Shown: in pieces, positions 50,926-59,451 of the stretch | Position numbering within the stretch: position 1 is the stretch's first letter | Layout: every line of letters starts with the position of its first letter | Assembly (NCBI GenBank): GCA_009746045.1 | Contig: RPFO01002111.1 | Coordinates: 1-64,000 of the forward strand | Reading direction: 5' to 3' | Source: Mesostigma viride | Lineage: Eukaryota > Streptophyta > Mesostigmatophyceae > Mesostigmatales > Mesostigmataceae | Length of the DNA stretch: 64,000 nucleotides | Notes under the pieces: generated by a model | Databases searched by the model: none | Seen by the model: the letters and a program-made list of their open reading frames with translations, nothing else | What the model was told of the DNA's origin: nothing | Position numbers and translations under genes: made by a program

Positions 50926-51669
50926 ATGTCCGCCGCGTCCGACAACTCGAAGCCGACCTACATGGAGAGCCACTTCGAGTTCTCGCACGCGGAGCCCCCC
51001 GTGTACTTCTACCGCCCGCGGGCGGACGCGGGGCCCGTGTTCCGCAGAGACCGTCTCGCGCGCGTGGACGCCGAGGCGCGGATCGGGTACGTCAACGCCC
51101 AGAGTCTGGCGGACTGCATGCTCCTGGGAAGGGTGGACGCCTCCCGCTTCTTCGCGGACCCGACGGGCGCGTACCGCCGCGCCCTGCGGAGGCAGCCGGA
51201 CTTCTCCCACAGCCTGTGGAGGGAGGACATCGGGCCGTCACACGGCATGTGGATGCACCCTGACCTCGTCCCCGCGTTCGTGGAGTGGGTGCAGGAGCCG
51301 GGGCGCGAGCCGAAGCGGTTCCGCCACCTGGCAGAGATCAAGGACGACATCGCCCGCAAGACGGACGGAGTCACGGGCGTCCGGTGCCGCGCGGGACACG
51401 TCGACGTCGTGTCGTACCCGCAGGGAGACCTCATCGTCGTGGAGGACGTCACGGAATGGGCGCGGGGACTCGGGCGTCTGGCCGCGTTCGGGATCGACTT
51501 CGAGTCGTTCAACCACCGCCTGCACCTCTACTGCACGCACGATACGGCCAAGGACGTGAAAGAGGACCAGCTGCACCTCCTGCGCGAGGTGTGCCGCAAG
51601 TGCGAGGTGGAGCTGACATTGGACGACAACGTCGTGATGGCGTTGGAGGACCGGCCGATCGCGCCGTGA
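50926..51669 (+). CDS. KilA-N domain protein
   Basis: 247 residues from the ATG at 50,926. An upstream in-frame ATG at 50,737 is rejected because a TTTAAAT box at about 50,793 lies between. Residues about 45-125 show a KilA-N plan: GYVNAQSLADCMLLGRVDAS, then FFADPTGAYRRALRR and GMWMHPDLVPAFVEWVQ, the last being the very typical G-x-W-x-HPDL end of the domain. The C-terminal half is mixed alpha/beta with EVCRKCEVELTLDDNVVMAL. KilA-N proteins are DNA-binding factors of phages and large DNA viruses. The frame looks whole. Confidence 0.7.
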   Translation: MSAASDNSKPTYMESHFEFSHAEPPVYFYRPRADAGPVFRRDRLARVDAEARIGYVNAQSLADCMLLGRVDASRFFADPTGAYRRALRRQPDFSHSLWREDIGPSHGMWMHPDLVPAFVEWVQEPGREPKRFRHLAEIKDDIARKTDGVTGVRCRAGHVDVVSYPQGDLIVVEDVTEWARGLGRLAAFGIDFESFNHRLHLYCTHDTAKDVKEDQLHLLREVCRKCEVELTLDDNVVMALEDRPIAP

Positions 51670-51763
51670 CGTTCCCTAAACCGCCTTTTGCATAATTGTG
51701 TAGTTCGCGAGACGAAAACGATGGCAGCGATGCCGAGATTTGTGATCATGCAATTAAAACCAT

Positions 51764-51797
51764 TTTATTCGATCCATAAACGAATACACGAAATAAA
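51764..51797. terminator. Bidirectional poly(A) region between convergent genes
   Basis: TTTATT at 51,764-51,769 (minus) and AATAAA at 51,792-51,797 (plus), between the KilA-N gene and the minus-strand membrane-protein cluster. Confidence 0.65.
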
Positions 51798-51844
51798 GAA
51801 ACGAAATCCATTACCGACTCCTCTCACCGTCCTCCATTCGCGCG

Positions 51845-52039
51845 TCAATTGCCCACGAAGTAGAAAGTGATCAGGTAGAACGCGAGCGCGGTCGAAAACG
51901 CGTGCGCGGCCACCAACTTGTTGCCGTACAGGTCGACCGCGCCCATGGCGTCGATCCGGTCGAGCAGGAAGCTCGCGAGGAGAGACGCGAGGCCGGCGGC
52001 GAGGGGCTTCACGAGTTCGGCGGGGATGAACATGGCCAT
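51845..52039 (-). CDS. Small membrane protein, two hydrophobic segments
   Basis: 64 residues starting MAMFIPAELVKPLAAGLASL. Hydrophobic segments lie at residues about 8-26 and 43-62, joined by a short polar loop (LDRIDAMGAVDLYGNK). It is the last of a run of small minus-strand membrane protein genes (51.8-53.9 kb). Virion or host-membrane location is inferred. No family recognised. Confidence 0.6.
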   Translation of the reverse strand: MAMFIPAELVKPLAAGLASLLASFLLDRIDAMGAVDLYGNKLVAAHAFSTALAFYLITFYFVGN

Positions 52040-52167
52040 GATTATCGTACCGCGACGCTGATTCGTTGATTAGGTCTCACATTTTATTTTCGGCCGGACC
52101 CGGACTCCCGATGACTCGGACTCGGACTCGTGCCGGTGCGCGGTTCGGGACGCGCGGCTCGCTAGGG

Positions 52168-52458
52168 TTAGGCCGGATAGAACCGCGCGAAGACGGCGTA
52201 GGCGACCGCGTAGAACACGGCCGCGAAAAAGGCCGAACGCACGGCGCGTTTCCGCTCGAAATCTCCGGCCGTCGACGGCGGGGGCTTGGAGAGGAAGCTC
52301 TTGAGCGCGCCGTCGAAGGGTCCGCCGTTCAACAGCCCGGTAAGGTGCGCGCGGACGTCGAATCGCGGACCGTCCTTGTAATTCCCCACGAACAGGGTGG
52401 CCAGGACGGAGACGATCGCGGCGAGGGAGGCTTCCATCACGGGTCGCGTCCACGCCAT
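52168..52458 (-). CDS. Small membrane protein with terminal hydrophobic segments
   Basis: 96 residues starting MAWTRPVMEASLAAIVSVLA. One hydrophobic segment lies near each end (residues about 8-26 and 74-94, RSAFFAAVFYAVAYAVFARF). Between them is a polar loop of about 45 residues (LTGLLNGGPFDGALKSFLSK). Same strand as its membrane-protein neighbours. Confidence 0.6.
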   Translation of the reverse strand: MAWTRPVMEASLAAIVSVLATLFVGNYKDGPRFDVRAHLTGLLNGGPFDGALKSFLSKPPPSTAGDFERKRAVRSAFFAAVFYAVAYAVFARFYPA

Positions 52459-52536
52459 GGAGGGAATCGTGCGAGCGCGTGGTTACCTAAACGAGCGGAT
52501 AATTTTGAGGGCGGCGGCGTCTTCGGGTCCGAGGGA

Positions 52537-52851
52537 TCACGCGAGCCACAGGAAGCTCAGGACGTAGAACAGGATCGCGGCCGTGCCCGCGTACACGTAG
52601 ACGGGCGAATCGTAGAAAAACACGATCCAGCTCCCGGACGGGGGCGCCGGCCACTTGCTCGTACCGCTAGCGCTAGCGCCCGCGCCCGCGCCCGGACCCG
52701 CGCCCGAGCCAGCGCCCGGACCCGCGCCCGAGCCTGTGGACCGGGGACGGAAGAACCTTCGCCGGAACATCGCGTACTGCACGACGGGGATGAGGAAGAA
52801 GACCAGCCCTCCGACTGCGAGGGAGGAGATCAGACGGACGCTCCAAACCAT
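52537..52851 (-). CDS. Small membrane protein with GAGP-rich linker
   Basis: 104 residues starting MVWSVRLISSLAVGGLVFFL. The first hydrophobic segment (about 6-27) is followed by RRRFFRPRS, then a Gly/Ala/Pro/Ser repeat linker (GAGPGAGSGAGPGAGAG) and a second hydrophobic segment at the C-terminus (YAGTAAILFYVLSFLW). The Arg cluster right after the first segment suggests that side faces the cytosol. Unknown family. Confidence 0.6.
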   Translation of the reverse strand: MVWSVRLISSLAVGGLVFFLIPVVQYAMFRRRFFRPRSTGSGAGPGAGSGAGPGAGAGASASGTSKWPAPPSGSWIVFFYDSPVYVYAGTAAILFYVLSFLWLA

Positions 52852-52899
52852 CCCGACGCGCTAGAATACCATAGGACACACATAAAATTCCGCCCTCTC

Positions 52900-53544
52900 T
52901 CACCTCGTGGCGCGTCGGACCCCGCGGAGTCCGGCGAGATGGCGCGGGTGACGCTTCACGCGGCGGCGGTGCTTGTGCGCGGGTCCGGCCGCACCCGTGG
53001 GACGCGCCACGCGACGGCGATGGTGACCGTGGACGGGACGAGACGCGCCCGCGGGCCTCGACGCGCGTCGGAGGGGGTGACGCCTGCGCACGACCGCCCC
53101 GCTCGAGGCGACGGGACGAGCCGACGCGGGGTGGCGCCGCCGGTGACGGTGACGGTGGACGGAAGCGCCCGCCAGGTGCGCGGAGGCGAGACGTCCGCGG
53201 CCGACGCGGCCGGACGAGGGAGCGGGACCCGAACACGAGTTGAAGTGACGGGCGAAGAGGGCGTCGACGTCCACGGCCGCCCCGCCCGCTCCACCTCGGC
53301 GCGCGACCGACACGACGCGTCGGACGGGGCGCGCGAGGGAGGGCAGGAGAGGCCCGCTCGTGTAGCTGGAAGCGAACAGGATGCCGCCGATCGGACGCGG
53401 CGCTCCCTTTCGGCGGCGCGCGGACGGCCGTGCCTTGTGTCGCGCGATGCCGAGTCCGGATGCGGACGAGGAGGATGGTGCGGGGACGCGTCGACGTCTG
53501 CGGATCCTTCGGGCTCCGGCGAGGTGCATGGGGTCGTCGTACAT
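52900..53544 (-). CDS. Arg/His-rich basic protein candidate
   Basis: 214 residues from the ATG at 53,544 (MYDDPMHLAGARRIRRRRRV). It is very basic and Ser/Ala/Arg-rich. A central stretch GGILFASSYTSGPLLPSLAR recalls the small basic core proteins that condense viral DNA, and the later part is His/Arg repeats (HRHRHRRRHPASA). Composition this extreme can also arise from a shadow frame, and the opposite strand is open too. It fills an otherwise empty gap between two membrane-protein genes on the same strand. Confidence 0.4.
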   Translation of the reverse strand: MYDDPMHLAGARRIRRRRRVPAPSSSSASGLGIARHKARPSARRRKGAPRPIGGILFASSYTSGPLLPSLARPVRRVVSVARRGGAGGAAVDVDALFARHFNSCSGPAPSSGRVGRGRLASAHLAGASVHRHRHRRRHPASARPVASSGAVVRRRHPLRRASRPAGASRPVHGHHRRRVARPTGAAGPAHKHRRRVKRHPRHLAGLRGVRRATR

Positions 53545-53630
53545 GATGGTCGCTTTCGAACGAGACGCGGTTCTATCCTATACCGGTCACAAAAAAAACG
53601 GCGACGGACCGGCCGGGAAGGGGGGGAGCG

Positions 53631-53888
53631 CTACCGGCGCAGGACCAGCCGGGTCACGGGGGTGCTGACGCCGATGAGGGCGTGCAAGGTTTCGCCGATG
53701 ACCACGAGGACGGCGAAGGGTAGGAGGGTGGCGGAGAGGGAGAAGGATCCGGCGCGACCGTAACGGACGTACGCGAGTGCCGCGAGCCACGTGGCGAACC
53801 AGTCGAAGAGGGCGGACCCGAACACGCGGTAGGAGCGCAGGCGAGCGATCGCGCTCTCCATGGAGACGGTACTAGCTAGGGCCGGCAT
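53631..53888 (-). CDS. Small membrane protein
   Basis: 85 residues from the ATG at 53,888, or 76 from the ATG at 53,861 (MESAIARLRSYRVFGSALFD). The second is more likely, because the AATTTAAAT box touches the first ATG. Two or three hydrophobic segments are present (SALFDWFATWLAALAYV, LLPFAVLVVIGETLHALIG). First gene of the minus-strand membrane-protein cluster. Confidence 0.55.
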   Translation of the reverse strand: MPALASTVSMESAIARLRSYRVFGSALFDWFATWLAALAYVRYGRAGSFSLSATLLPFAVLVVIGETLHALIGVSTPVTRLVLRR

Positions 53889-54189
53889 TTAAATTCAGAG
53901 GTCGATAGGAGCGCCGTGTTGTGGGAAAAGCAGCAATACAATTAAATTTTGTCAAGGGGTGCCAGGAAATTCGTTTTCGTTTATCATCACGCAATCGGGT
54001 CCGCTCTACAATTGTAGGAGTGGATTTCCTACAAACGCGAACCGTTCGATGCGCGCAATACGCGCTCCATCTACGGGCCTAACAATATTGCATGCATGCG
54101 CACAGACACTCAATGGGCGTTCCAATTTCGTTTATTACGAATAGTTACGGAAAACGAGCATTTTCGGATCGTCGGACGATCGTCCGTTT

Positions 54190-55011
54190 TCATTCGATCC
54201 CGGCACGGATCTCGCGCCTCACGTCGCGCGCGATCTCCAGGATCCGCGGGTCCACCTTGGACGCGTCCGCGGTTTTCAGGCCCTCGAGGGGGGCGCCGCC
54301 GATCTCCACGGCGGCTCGGGACATCTCGTTGTCCAGGAAAGCGACGTTGTCTTGGAACTTGTCCTCGTCCACCAGAACTCGCACGAACTCGTGCACTTTG
54401 GACCGAGGGGTGCCGGAAAGTCGTCGTTCGTCCGCCTCGGCGCGCGCGGCCGCGCACCACGACGCGTGAGAGGGCAAGTTCTCGTTCTCCCCTTCGTACG
54501 TCCCGACCAGTTCGTACACGGTGAAGTCCTTGCAATAGTCGTGGAGGAGACGGCGGTACGCCGCGGAGAACGAGTATCGCCCTATCCGCAACTGGTCGGG
54601 CGGCGGGACGGACCGGTACACCTCGGGGTCCTTGTGCGGCCTCTCCAGGTGGGCTCGTATCACGCGCACCTCGGGCCGAGTTATGTCGATGTGCGACTCC
54701 CACCTCCTCCAGTACACGCGATCCGCGTCGCTCGGACCCTTAGGCCCGCGATAGAACTCGACGCTGAACGGGACCCTGCGACACAGGAGCTCGTCGACCA
54801 CGCGCCTCACGCAACGCTCCTCCTCCAACTCGTCCTCGTACGAGTTGAAAACGAGGCAGTAGCGGCCCAGTTTGTCCACGAAGCCTTGCATCCCCTCGCG
54901 TTCGAAATCGTCGTACAAGCGCCCGCTCAGGTTCAGCCAAAAACCCTCCGCCGTCCCGGTCTCGGTCTCCGACGGCATGAGACGATCGATGGTCACGACG
55001 GGGAGCGACAT
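54190..55011 (-). CDS. Viral island protein, unknown (273 residues)
   Basis: Starts MSLPVVTIDRLMPSETETGT. Acidic, mixed alpha/beta, with SYEDELEEERCVRRVVDELL and an Arg/Tyr-rich segment (IGRYSFSAAYRRLLHDYCKD). The C-terminal part is helical (KVDPRILEIARDVRREIRAG). No membrane segment or metal motif; not recognised. It is divergent from the penton-like gene at 55,150, and the spacer of about 140 bp includes ATATAATCG near 55,038. Confidence 0.6.
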   Translation of the reverse strand: MSLPVVTIDRLMPSETETGTAEGFWLNLSGRLYDDFEREGMQGFVDKLGRYCLVFNSYEDELEEERCVRRVVDELLCRRVPFSVEFYRGPKGPSDADRVYWRRWESHIDITRPEVRVIRAHLERPHKDPEVYRSVPPPDQLRIGRYSFSAAYRRLLHDYCKDFTVYELVGTYEGENENLPSHASWCAAARAEADERRLSGTPRSKVHEFVRVLVDEDKFQDNVAFLDNEMSRAAVEIGGAPLEGLKTADASKVDPRILEIARDVRREIRAGIE

Positions 55012-55149
55012 CCCGATTCCCGTTACAATGCCCGCACATATAATCGCGATCGGATCGGACGCGTGGGAGCGAAATTCCTACATCCGGACGACGGATCCGT
55101 AGGAGAATATCTGCCGTATCATTATACCTCCCGGCCGGTCCCGGCAGCG

Positions 55150-55662
55150 ATGTCCTCCTCCTTGACCACGAACCCCGACCTCCTGGCGCCCGCCCGCGCG
55201 ACCCACAGGGTGCTCGTCACCGGAAACAACAAGAAGGGATACGACACTTTCCACCTGCCCACGCCGCTCAAGGACGTCGAGACCTGCCGCCTCGTCTACG
55301 CCCAGATCCCCGCCACCTCGGAATCCTCCACCGCCGTCTCGCTCCGCCTGGGCGACCGAGACGTCGACAAGGTGCAGACGGCCGTGCCCGCGACGACCGC
55401 GGACCCCGCCACCGAGGACGCGGCCATGCATCCCCACCGGTTCTACGGCGGCAAGTCGCACTTCGTCGTCGTGCCCAACGGGGTCGAGGTGTACACGCCG
55501 CATCTCAAGGACGAGATCGTCGCGTTCGTCCCGCCCATCTCCAGCGTGTCCACGGTGCGGGTGCAGATCCACGCGCTGCCCTCGGCGCGCCACGACCTGC
55601 TGGACCTCGGAGGGGACACCTTCGCCATCCTGCTGGAACTGACATCCGCGCGGCGCCCGTGA
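55150..55662 (+). CDS. Penton/minor-capsid-like beta protein, copy 2
   Basis: 170 residues from the ATG at 55,150 (MSSSLTTNPDLLAPARATHR). Beta strands run as RVLVTGNNKKGYDTFHLPTP, then CRLVYAQIPATSES, a loop-rich middle, HFVVVPNGVEVYTPHLKDEI and the end DLLDLGGDTFAILLELT. The order (N-terminal RxLxVxxxxR...F strand, a V..IPAT strand, VPNG, then a DLGG..F.ILLEL end) follows the small single-jelly-roll-like proteins of NCLDV and Polinton-like viruses that end DxxGRDxSFTLEI. The match is by eye. It is a likely virion component and looks whole. Confidence 0.55.
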   Translation: MSSSLTTNPDLLAPARATHRVLVTGNNKKGYDTFHLPTPLKDVETCRLVYAQIPATSESSTAVSLRLGDRDVDKVQTAVPATTADPATEDAAMHPHRFYGGKSHFVVVPNGVEVYTPHLKDEIVAFVPPISSVSTVRVQIHALPSARHDLLDLGGDTFAILLELTSARRP

Positions 55663-56728
55663 GAACGTCGGGCTGACAGCGGGCCGACAGCGGGCCAACT
55701 CGACCGACGCGATGACCTTGCCCTATCGCGCGCCCCGCGCTAGGTGCACCCCTCATGTTCCACCCTCTTTGACCCTATTTTTTGACCCCCGAAAACCCCC
55801 TCCCCGACCCCTAAAAAAGCCCCCGTTCCGGTGTTCCGGCCCACCCCCCCTGGGCCGGTATCATTCTGAAAAAAACTTTTCCTGGGACCGAAATCCTTCG
55901 TTTCGGACTTAGCCGATTTCGGCCTCTTCCCCTCTCTCCCTCTCCTTTTTCTCTCCCTCTCCTTTTTCTCTCCCTCTCCTTTCTCTCTCCTCTCCCTCTC
56001 TCTTCTCCCCTCTCTTCCCGTCCCTATATATCCAGGGGTACAGGGTTCTATTTATTTATTTTCCTAGAAATCAGTTTATAAAAAGATACCGGCACGCCCT
56101 CTCCGGGACAAGGAACGGTATATATAGGCGGCTATTCGTCCTATTTAACCGTGGGACGTGAATAGGACACCGTCTTGTATGCCCTATCTCCGGGAGAGTG
56201 GTTCCGGTATCTTTTTATAAACTGATTTCTAGGAAAATAAATAAATAGAACCCTGTACCCCATGGATATATAGGGAGGAGGTGAGGAGAAAGGGAGAGAG
56301 GGAAGGAAAGGATGGAGAGAGAGGAAGGAAGGAAGGGAGAGAAAGGGGAAGAGGAGAGGCCGAAATCGGCTAAGTCCGAAACGAAGGATTTCGGTCCCGG
56401 GAATTTGTTTTTTCCGAATGATACCGGCCCAGGGGGGGTGGGCCGGAACACCGGAACATGGGTCTTTTTAGGGGTTGGGGAGGGGGTTTTCGGGGGTCAA
56501 TAATAGGGGTAAAGAAGGTGGGATGGGAGGGTGGAACGAGAGGGGTGCACCCACTCGCGGAAGTACCCTCCAATCCGTGAATAGCACGTCGCGCCGATCG
56601 GATCCGATCGGGACGCGTCCTCGCGTCGGCCCGTCGTCGACCCGTTTCCCGTGGACTGGGAGTCACAAACCCGCGCGTGTGGCCCCCCCACTCGAATCCC
56701 GTGCCGAACAATAGAGAGGACCGCGCCC
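55663..56728. other. Non-coding repeat block (right)
   Basis: Contains the second complete palindromic module (55,757-56,537), then a CGGAAGTACCCTCCAATCCG phrase and a short GC-rich leader to the RING gene. No gene supported in it. Confidence 0.65.
55757..56537. repeat. Large palindromic module, right copy
   Basis: Same arm order as at 26,520-27,282 (GTTCCACCCTC..., GGGCCGGTATCATT, CTTAGCCGATTTCGGCCTCT, pyrimidine run, TATTTATTT). Arms are of about 340 bp and the loop is at about 56,100-56,190. The loop contains CTATTCGTCCTATTTAACCG, the reverse complement of the left copy's loop, so the two modules carry their loops in opposite orientation. Confidence 0.85.
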
Positions 56729-57244
56729 ATGGAGCCCTGCATGTTCCCGATGGAGGACATCACCAACGTCCGGACGTCCCGCGAGTCCGAAAGGATCGCG
56801 ACCCCGTCCGTGCGTCCGCCGAGGCCGCCGCCGCGCGTCGAGAGGCCGTATCCGAGAGGGAAGGAAAACCGTCCGCCGTCCGCCCCGTCCGTCCACCCGT
56901 GGTTCGCCGTCCCCGAGTTCGTACGAAGGGCGGTGGAGCGCGCCGCCGGCGAGGCGGGGGAGGGCGCCGACGCGCTGCGGACGTTGTGCCGCTGCGAGAT
57001 GTGTCTGGACCGCCTTTCCGTGGCCTTCGTCCCCCACTCCGAGAGCGCGTCGCACGTCCACGCGGCCGCGGTGTGTGGCTCGTGCGCCACGGCCGTCGCG
57101 GGAGTGGCCAAGGGTGACGGGGTGGACTGTCCTCTGTGCGTGAAGTCCCTCCGCAAGCCGCCGTGCCGCCTCGTCGCGCCGTACTTCCGCTTCTGCGACC
57201 AACGCACGATCGTGGCGCTCGTGGCGGGCCGGTGGATGGAGTGA
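56729..57244 (+). CDS. RING-finger-like protein
   Basis: 171 residues from the ATG at 56,729 (MEPCMFPMEDITNVRTSRES). A Pro/Arg-rich N-terminal half is followed by a cysteine/histidine cluster: C89-x2-C92, His at 103, 109 and 111, C116-x2-C119 and C134-P-L-C137. That is the frame of a RING finger (CPLC being the usual last pair), with the middle ligands less certain. Viral RING proteins act as ubiquitin ligases against host factors, and here that is inference. It lies between two copies of the palindromic-module arm. Confidence 0.6.
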   Translation: MEPCMFPMEDITNVRTSRESERIATPSVRPPRPPPRVERPYPRGKENRPPSAPSVHPWFAVPEFVRRAVERAAGEAGEGADALRTLCRCEMCLDRLSVAFVPHSESASHVHAAAVCGSCATAVAGVAKGDGVDCPLCVKSLRKPPCRLVAPYFRFCDQRTIVALVAGRWME

Positions 57245-57261
57245 TAGAGGGAGGAAGGGAG

Positions 57262-57452
57262 CGATGATGAAATCGGCTAAGTCCGAAACGAAGGATTTCG
57301 GTCCCGGGAATTTGTTTTTTCCGAATGATACCGGCCCAGGGGGGGTGGGCCGGAACACCGGAACAGGGGTCTTTTTTGGGGGTCTGGAAGGGGGGTTTCG
57401 GGGGTCAATAATAGGGGTAAAGAAGGTGGGATGGGAGGGTGGATCAGGAGGG
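57262..57452. repeat. Extra arm copy of the palindromic module
   Basis: Single arm reading CGGCTAAGTCCGAAACGAAG, then ATGATACCGGCCCAGGGGGG, ending GGGATGGGAGGGTGGA. It is nearly identical to 56,364-56,534. It is followed by GTAGTATCCTCCAATCCGTGG, mirroring the phrase downstream of the complete module. Confidence 0.85.
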
Positions 57453-57663
57453 GTGCACGCGCGCGCGGTAGTATCCTCCAATCCGTGGACAGAGCGCCGC
57501 GCCCCCTCCCGCGAATCGTCACGGCGGGATTCCGGGTATATAAGTGGCCGAGGGAGAGGGAGACCCCATCTCGCCATCCCGATCCTCCCAACCCCACGAA
57601 ACCCGAAACAGTGACGGACACGAGACTTGTCCGAGTGTCCTCTTGCCAAAAAAGACGTCCGCC
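57453..57663 (+). promoter_or_regulatory. Promoter with TATATAAG
   Basis: CCGGGTATATAAGTGGCCGA at about 57,531 is a strong TATA-box match about 130 bp upstream of the ATG at 57,664. It is the clearest conventional Pol II core promoter in the island. Confidence 0.65.
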
Positions 57664-58131
57664 ATGTCCGCCAGTCTTGCCGCTGACGGTGCCATGAATC
57701 GCCCCGTGTACACCCCGTCGTGGCCCGCGGCCTTCCCGGACGCCCGCCGCGCACCTGCGAACATGATCCGGGCCGCGAAAGACAACGCCAAGCTCCTGAA
57801 GGACTTGAACGAACGGCGCCTCTGGCTGGAGTGCACGGACCTGTTCGCGACGGACGAGGAGACGTCCGCGAGGCGACAAGAGCTGTTCTCGATCCGGAGG
57901 GAGATCGAGATGTGCGACCGAACCGCCGCGTGGTGGGACGGGCCGGTCGCCGAAAGGGTGACGATGGAGGCCGCCATGAACAGGGACGCCGGCGCGTGGA
58001 AAAAAGCGCCGTCGCGACGGATCCGTCCCACGTCCGTGCCCGGCCCGGCGAGGTCGCCGATGGCGATCTCCGGAGGGGCGTCCGCGATTGCGCCGACGCG
58101 CGCGTCCGAGGACGCGGGGGAGACGCGGTGA
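57664..58131 (+). CDS. Viral island protein, helical, unknown (155 residues)
   Basis: From the ATG at 57,664 (MSASLAADGAMNRPVYTPSW). A charged helical body (NMIRAAKDNAKLLKDLNERR, then ETSARRQELFSIRREIEMCD) leads to a Pro/Ser-rich basic tail. No known motif. The longer upstream frame lies between the TATA box and this start and is probably leader. The gene ends before a shared poly(A) region. Confidence 0.6.
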   Translation: MSASLAADGAMNRPVYTPSWPAAFPDARRAPANMIRAAKDNAKLLKDLNERRLWLECTDLFATDEETSARRQELFSIRREIEMCDRTAAWWDGPVAERVTMEAAMNRDAGAWKKAPSRRIRPTSVPGPARSPMAISGGASAIAPTRASEDAGETR

Positions 58132-58240
58132 ACGCCGTCGTGACTGCATGGATTTTCTAGTCCCGCGTGGAATGCGTTGAACTCGGATCGATGATCGAGC
58201 GCGCGATGATTCCTTCAATGGGTTTGAATAAGACGGAAGG

Positions 58241-58252
58241 TTTATTAATAAA
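58241..58252. terminator. Compact bidirectional poly(A) signal TTTATTAATAAA
   Basis: A 12-bp palindrome that contains AATAAA on both strands, between the convergent genes ending at 58,131 and 58,381. Confidence 0.7.
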
Positions 58253-58380
58253 AGGCTTTATGGACTTGTTCGTTTGTGACCGGAGTATCGATCCCATGCA
58301 TTCACGATCATTCGCGGCCTATGTAGCTGGGATGCACTCGCGGCCTATTATGTAGCTAGCTAGGATTTCCGCGGCGGTCG

Positions 58381-59410
58381 TCAGTTGGAGTACCGCGCCA
58401 ACACGCGCGCGGTCCCGTTCGCGATCGCGCCCCGCGGTTTCACCCACTCCAGGCTCTCGTCGTTGGCCACCCGGAAACCGTACGTCGCCTCGGTAGGTCC
58501 GTACATCTCCTTCCATCCGTACAGCAGCGTGTTCTTGTCGGCGACGGCCGACCCCTGGATGAAACGGGCGTCGTCGAACCACAAGCTCCACCCCGAGTAC
58601 CCCGGATTCAACCGCACCCACGCGGCGCCGAACGCGATAAAGCTGTCCTCGGAGCTTCCGACCAGGTCGCCGTCCTTGTACACCATGAAACTCGACCCCT
58701 GGTTGGTGATGGCCAAGTGGAAAGGCTGATCGCCGACGGTCGCGGTGGTAGAGAACAGCGAGTTGCCGTCGTAGAATTGGAGCAGGCCGTCGGTTTTCCG
58801 CACCCTCACGTCCGCGTACCCGTACTCGATCAGCTCCTTGTGCGATAGTGACGTGGGAGTCGACAGGTCCTGGCGGGGGATCACCTTCACCGCGAACGTG
58901 AAGGTCCCGGCGGGCATGTTGTAGACGACCCCGGACGAGTTCGTGATCTTGAGCACCCCGTCCTCTACGGGAGCGGGGGAGCCGTCGATCGTGAACGATT
59001 TCGCGGGCGCGCCCGTCGCGCTCTCCGCGGACTCGTCGAAATCCCAGCGGTACGTGTCCGCCCCGCTGGCCAGCGACGAGACGGACACCGCCGTCCCCGG
59101 CACCGTGACGGGGGCGGGGAACCGTCGCGTGAACACGAGTTGGCCGCCGTCGAAGTGCCAATACGCTCCCTCGGCCGCGTCCCCGGTCGCGACGGACGCC
59201 GCGCCAACGCTCAATCCGCCCCGCACGATCGCGTCGCCGTCCACGTCCGCGGCGTGCGGGGTCGCGCCCGGACGAAGCACCACGCTCTCGGGACGCGGTC
59301 AAGGTCAGGGTCTTGACGGTCGCGGCCTCCTCGTCGTCGCCGCGCACCTCGTTGGCGCGGATCTCGCGGGTTCGGGACACTCCCAGCTCCTCGCACGGGG
59401 TCGCGGACAT
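58381..59410 (-). pseudogene. Lectin-like surface protein, tandem copy 1 (fossil, probably broken)
   Basis: Paralogue of the next gene. Shared landmarks are CEELGVSR near the start, VKTLT, LRPGA, VDVDGDAIVRG, a YWHFDGGQL segment, SLASGADTYRW, VKVIPR.DLS, YGW(K/R)EMY and TYGFRVANDESL. The central 150 residues look like a concanavalin/LamG beta-sandwich (FMVYKDGDLVGSSEDSF). About one break is likely near the beginning, while the remainder looks intact. Such proteins could be glycan-binding decorations of the virion. Confidence 0.6.
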
Positions 59411-59451
59411 CTCGGCCGGACGCTCGGCCGCTTCTCAACGGGGCGGACAGA

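Noticed and set aside
52066-53763. 565-codon plus-strand frame
   Set aside because: Antisense to five small minus-strand genes, four of which encode well-formed membrane segments. Its own reading is Arg/Gly/Thr low-complexity.
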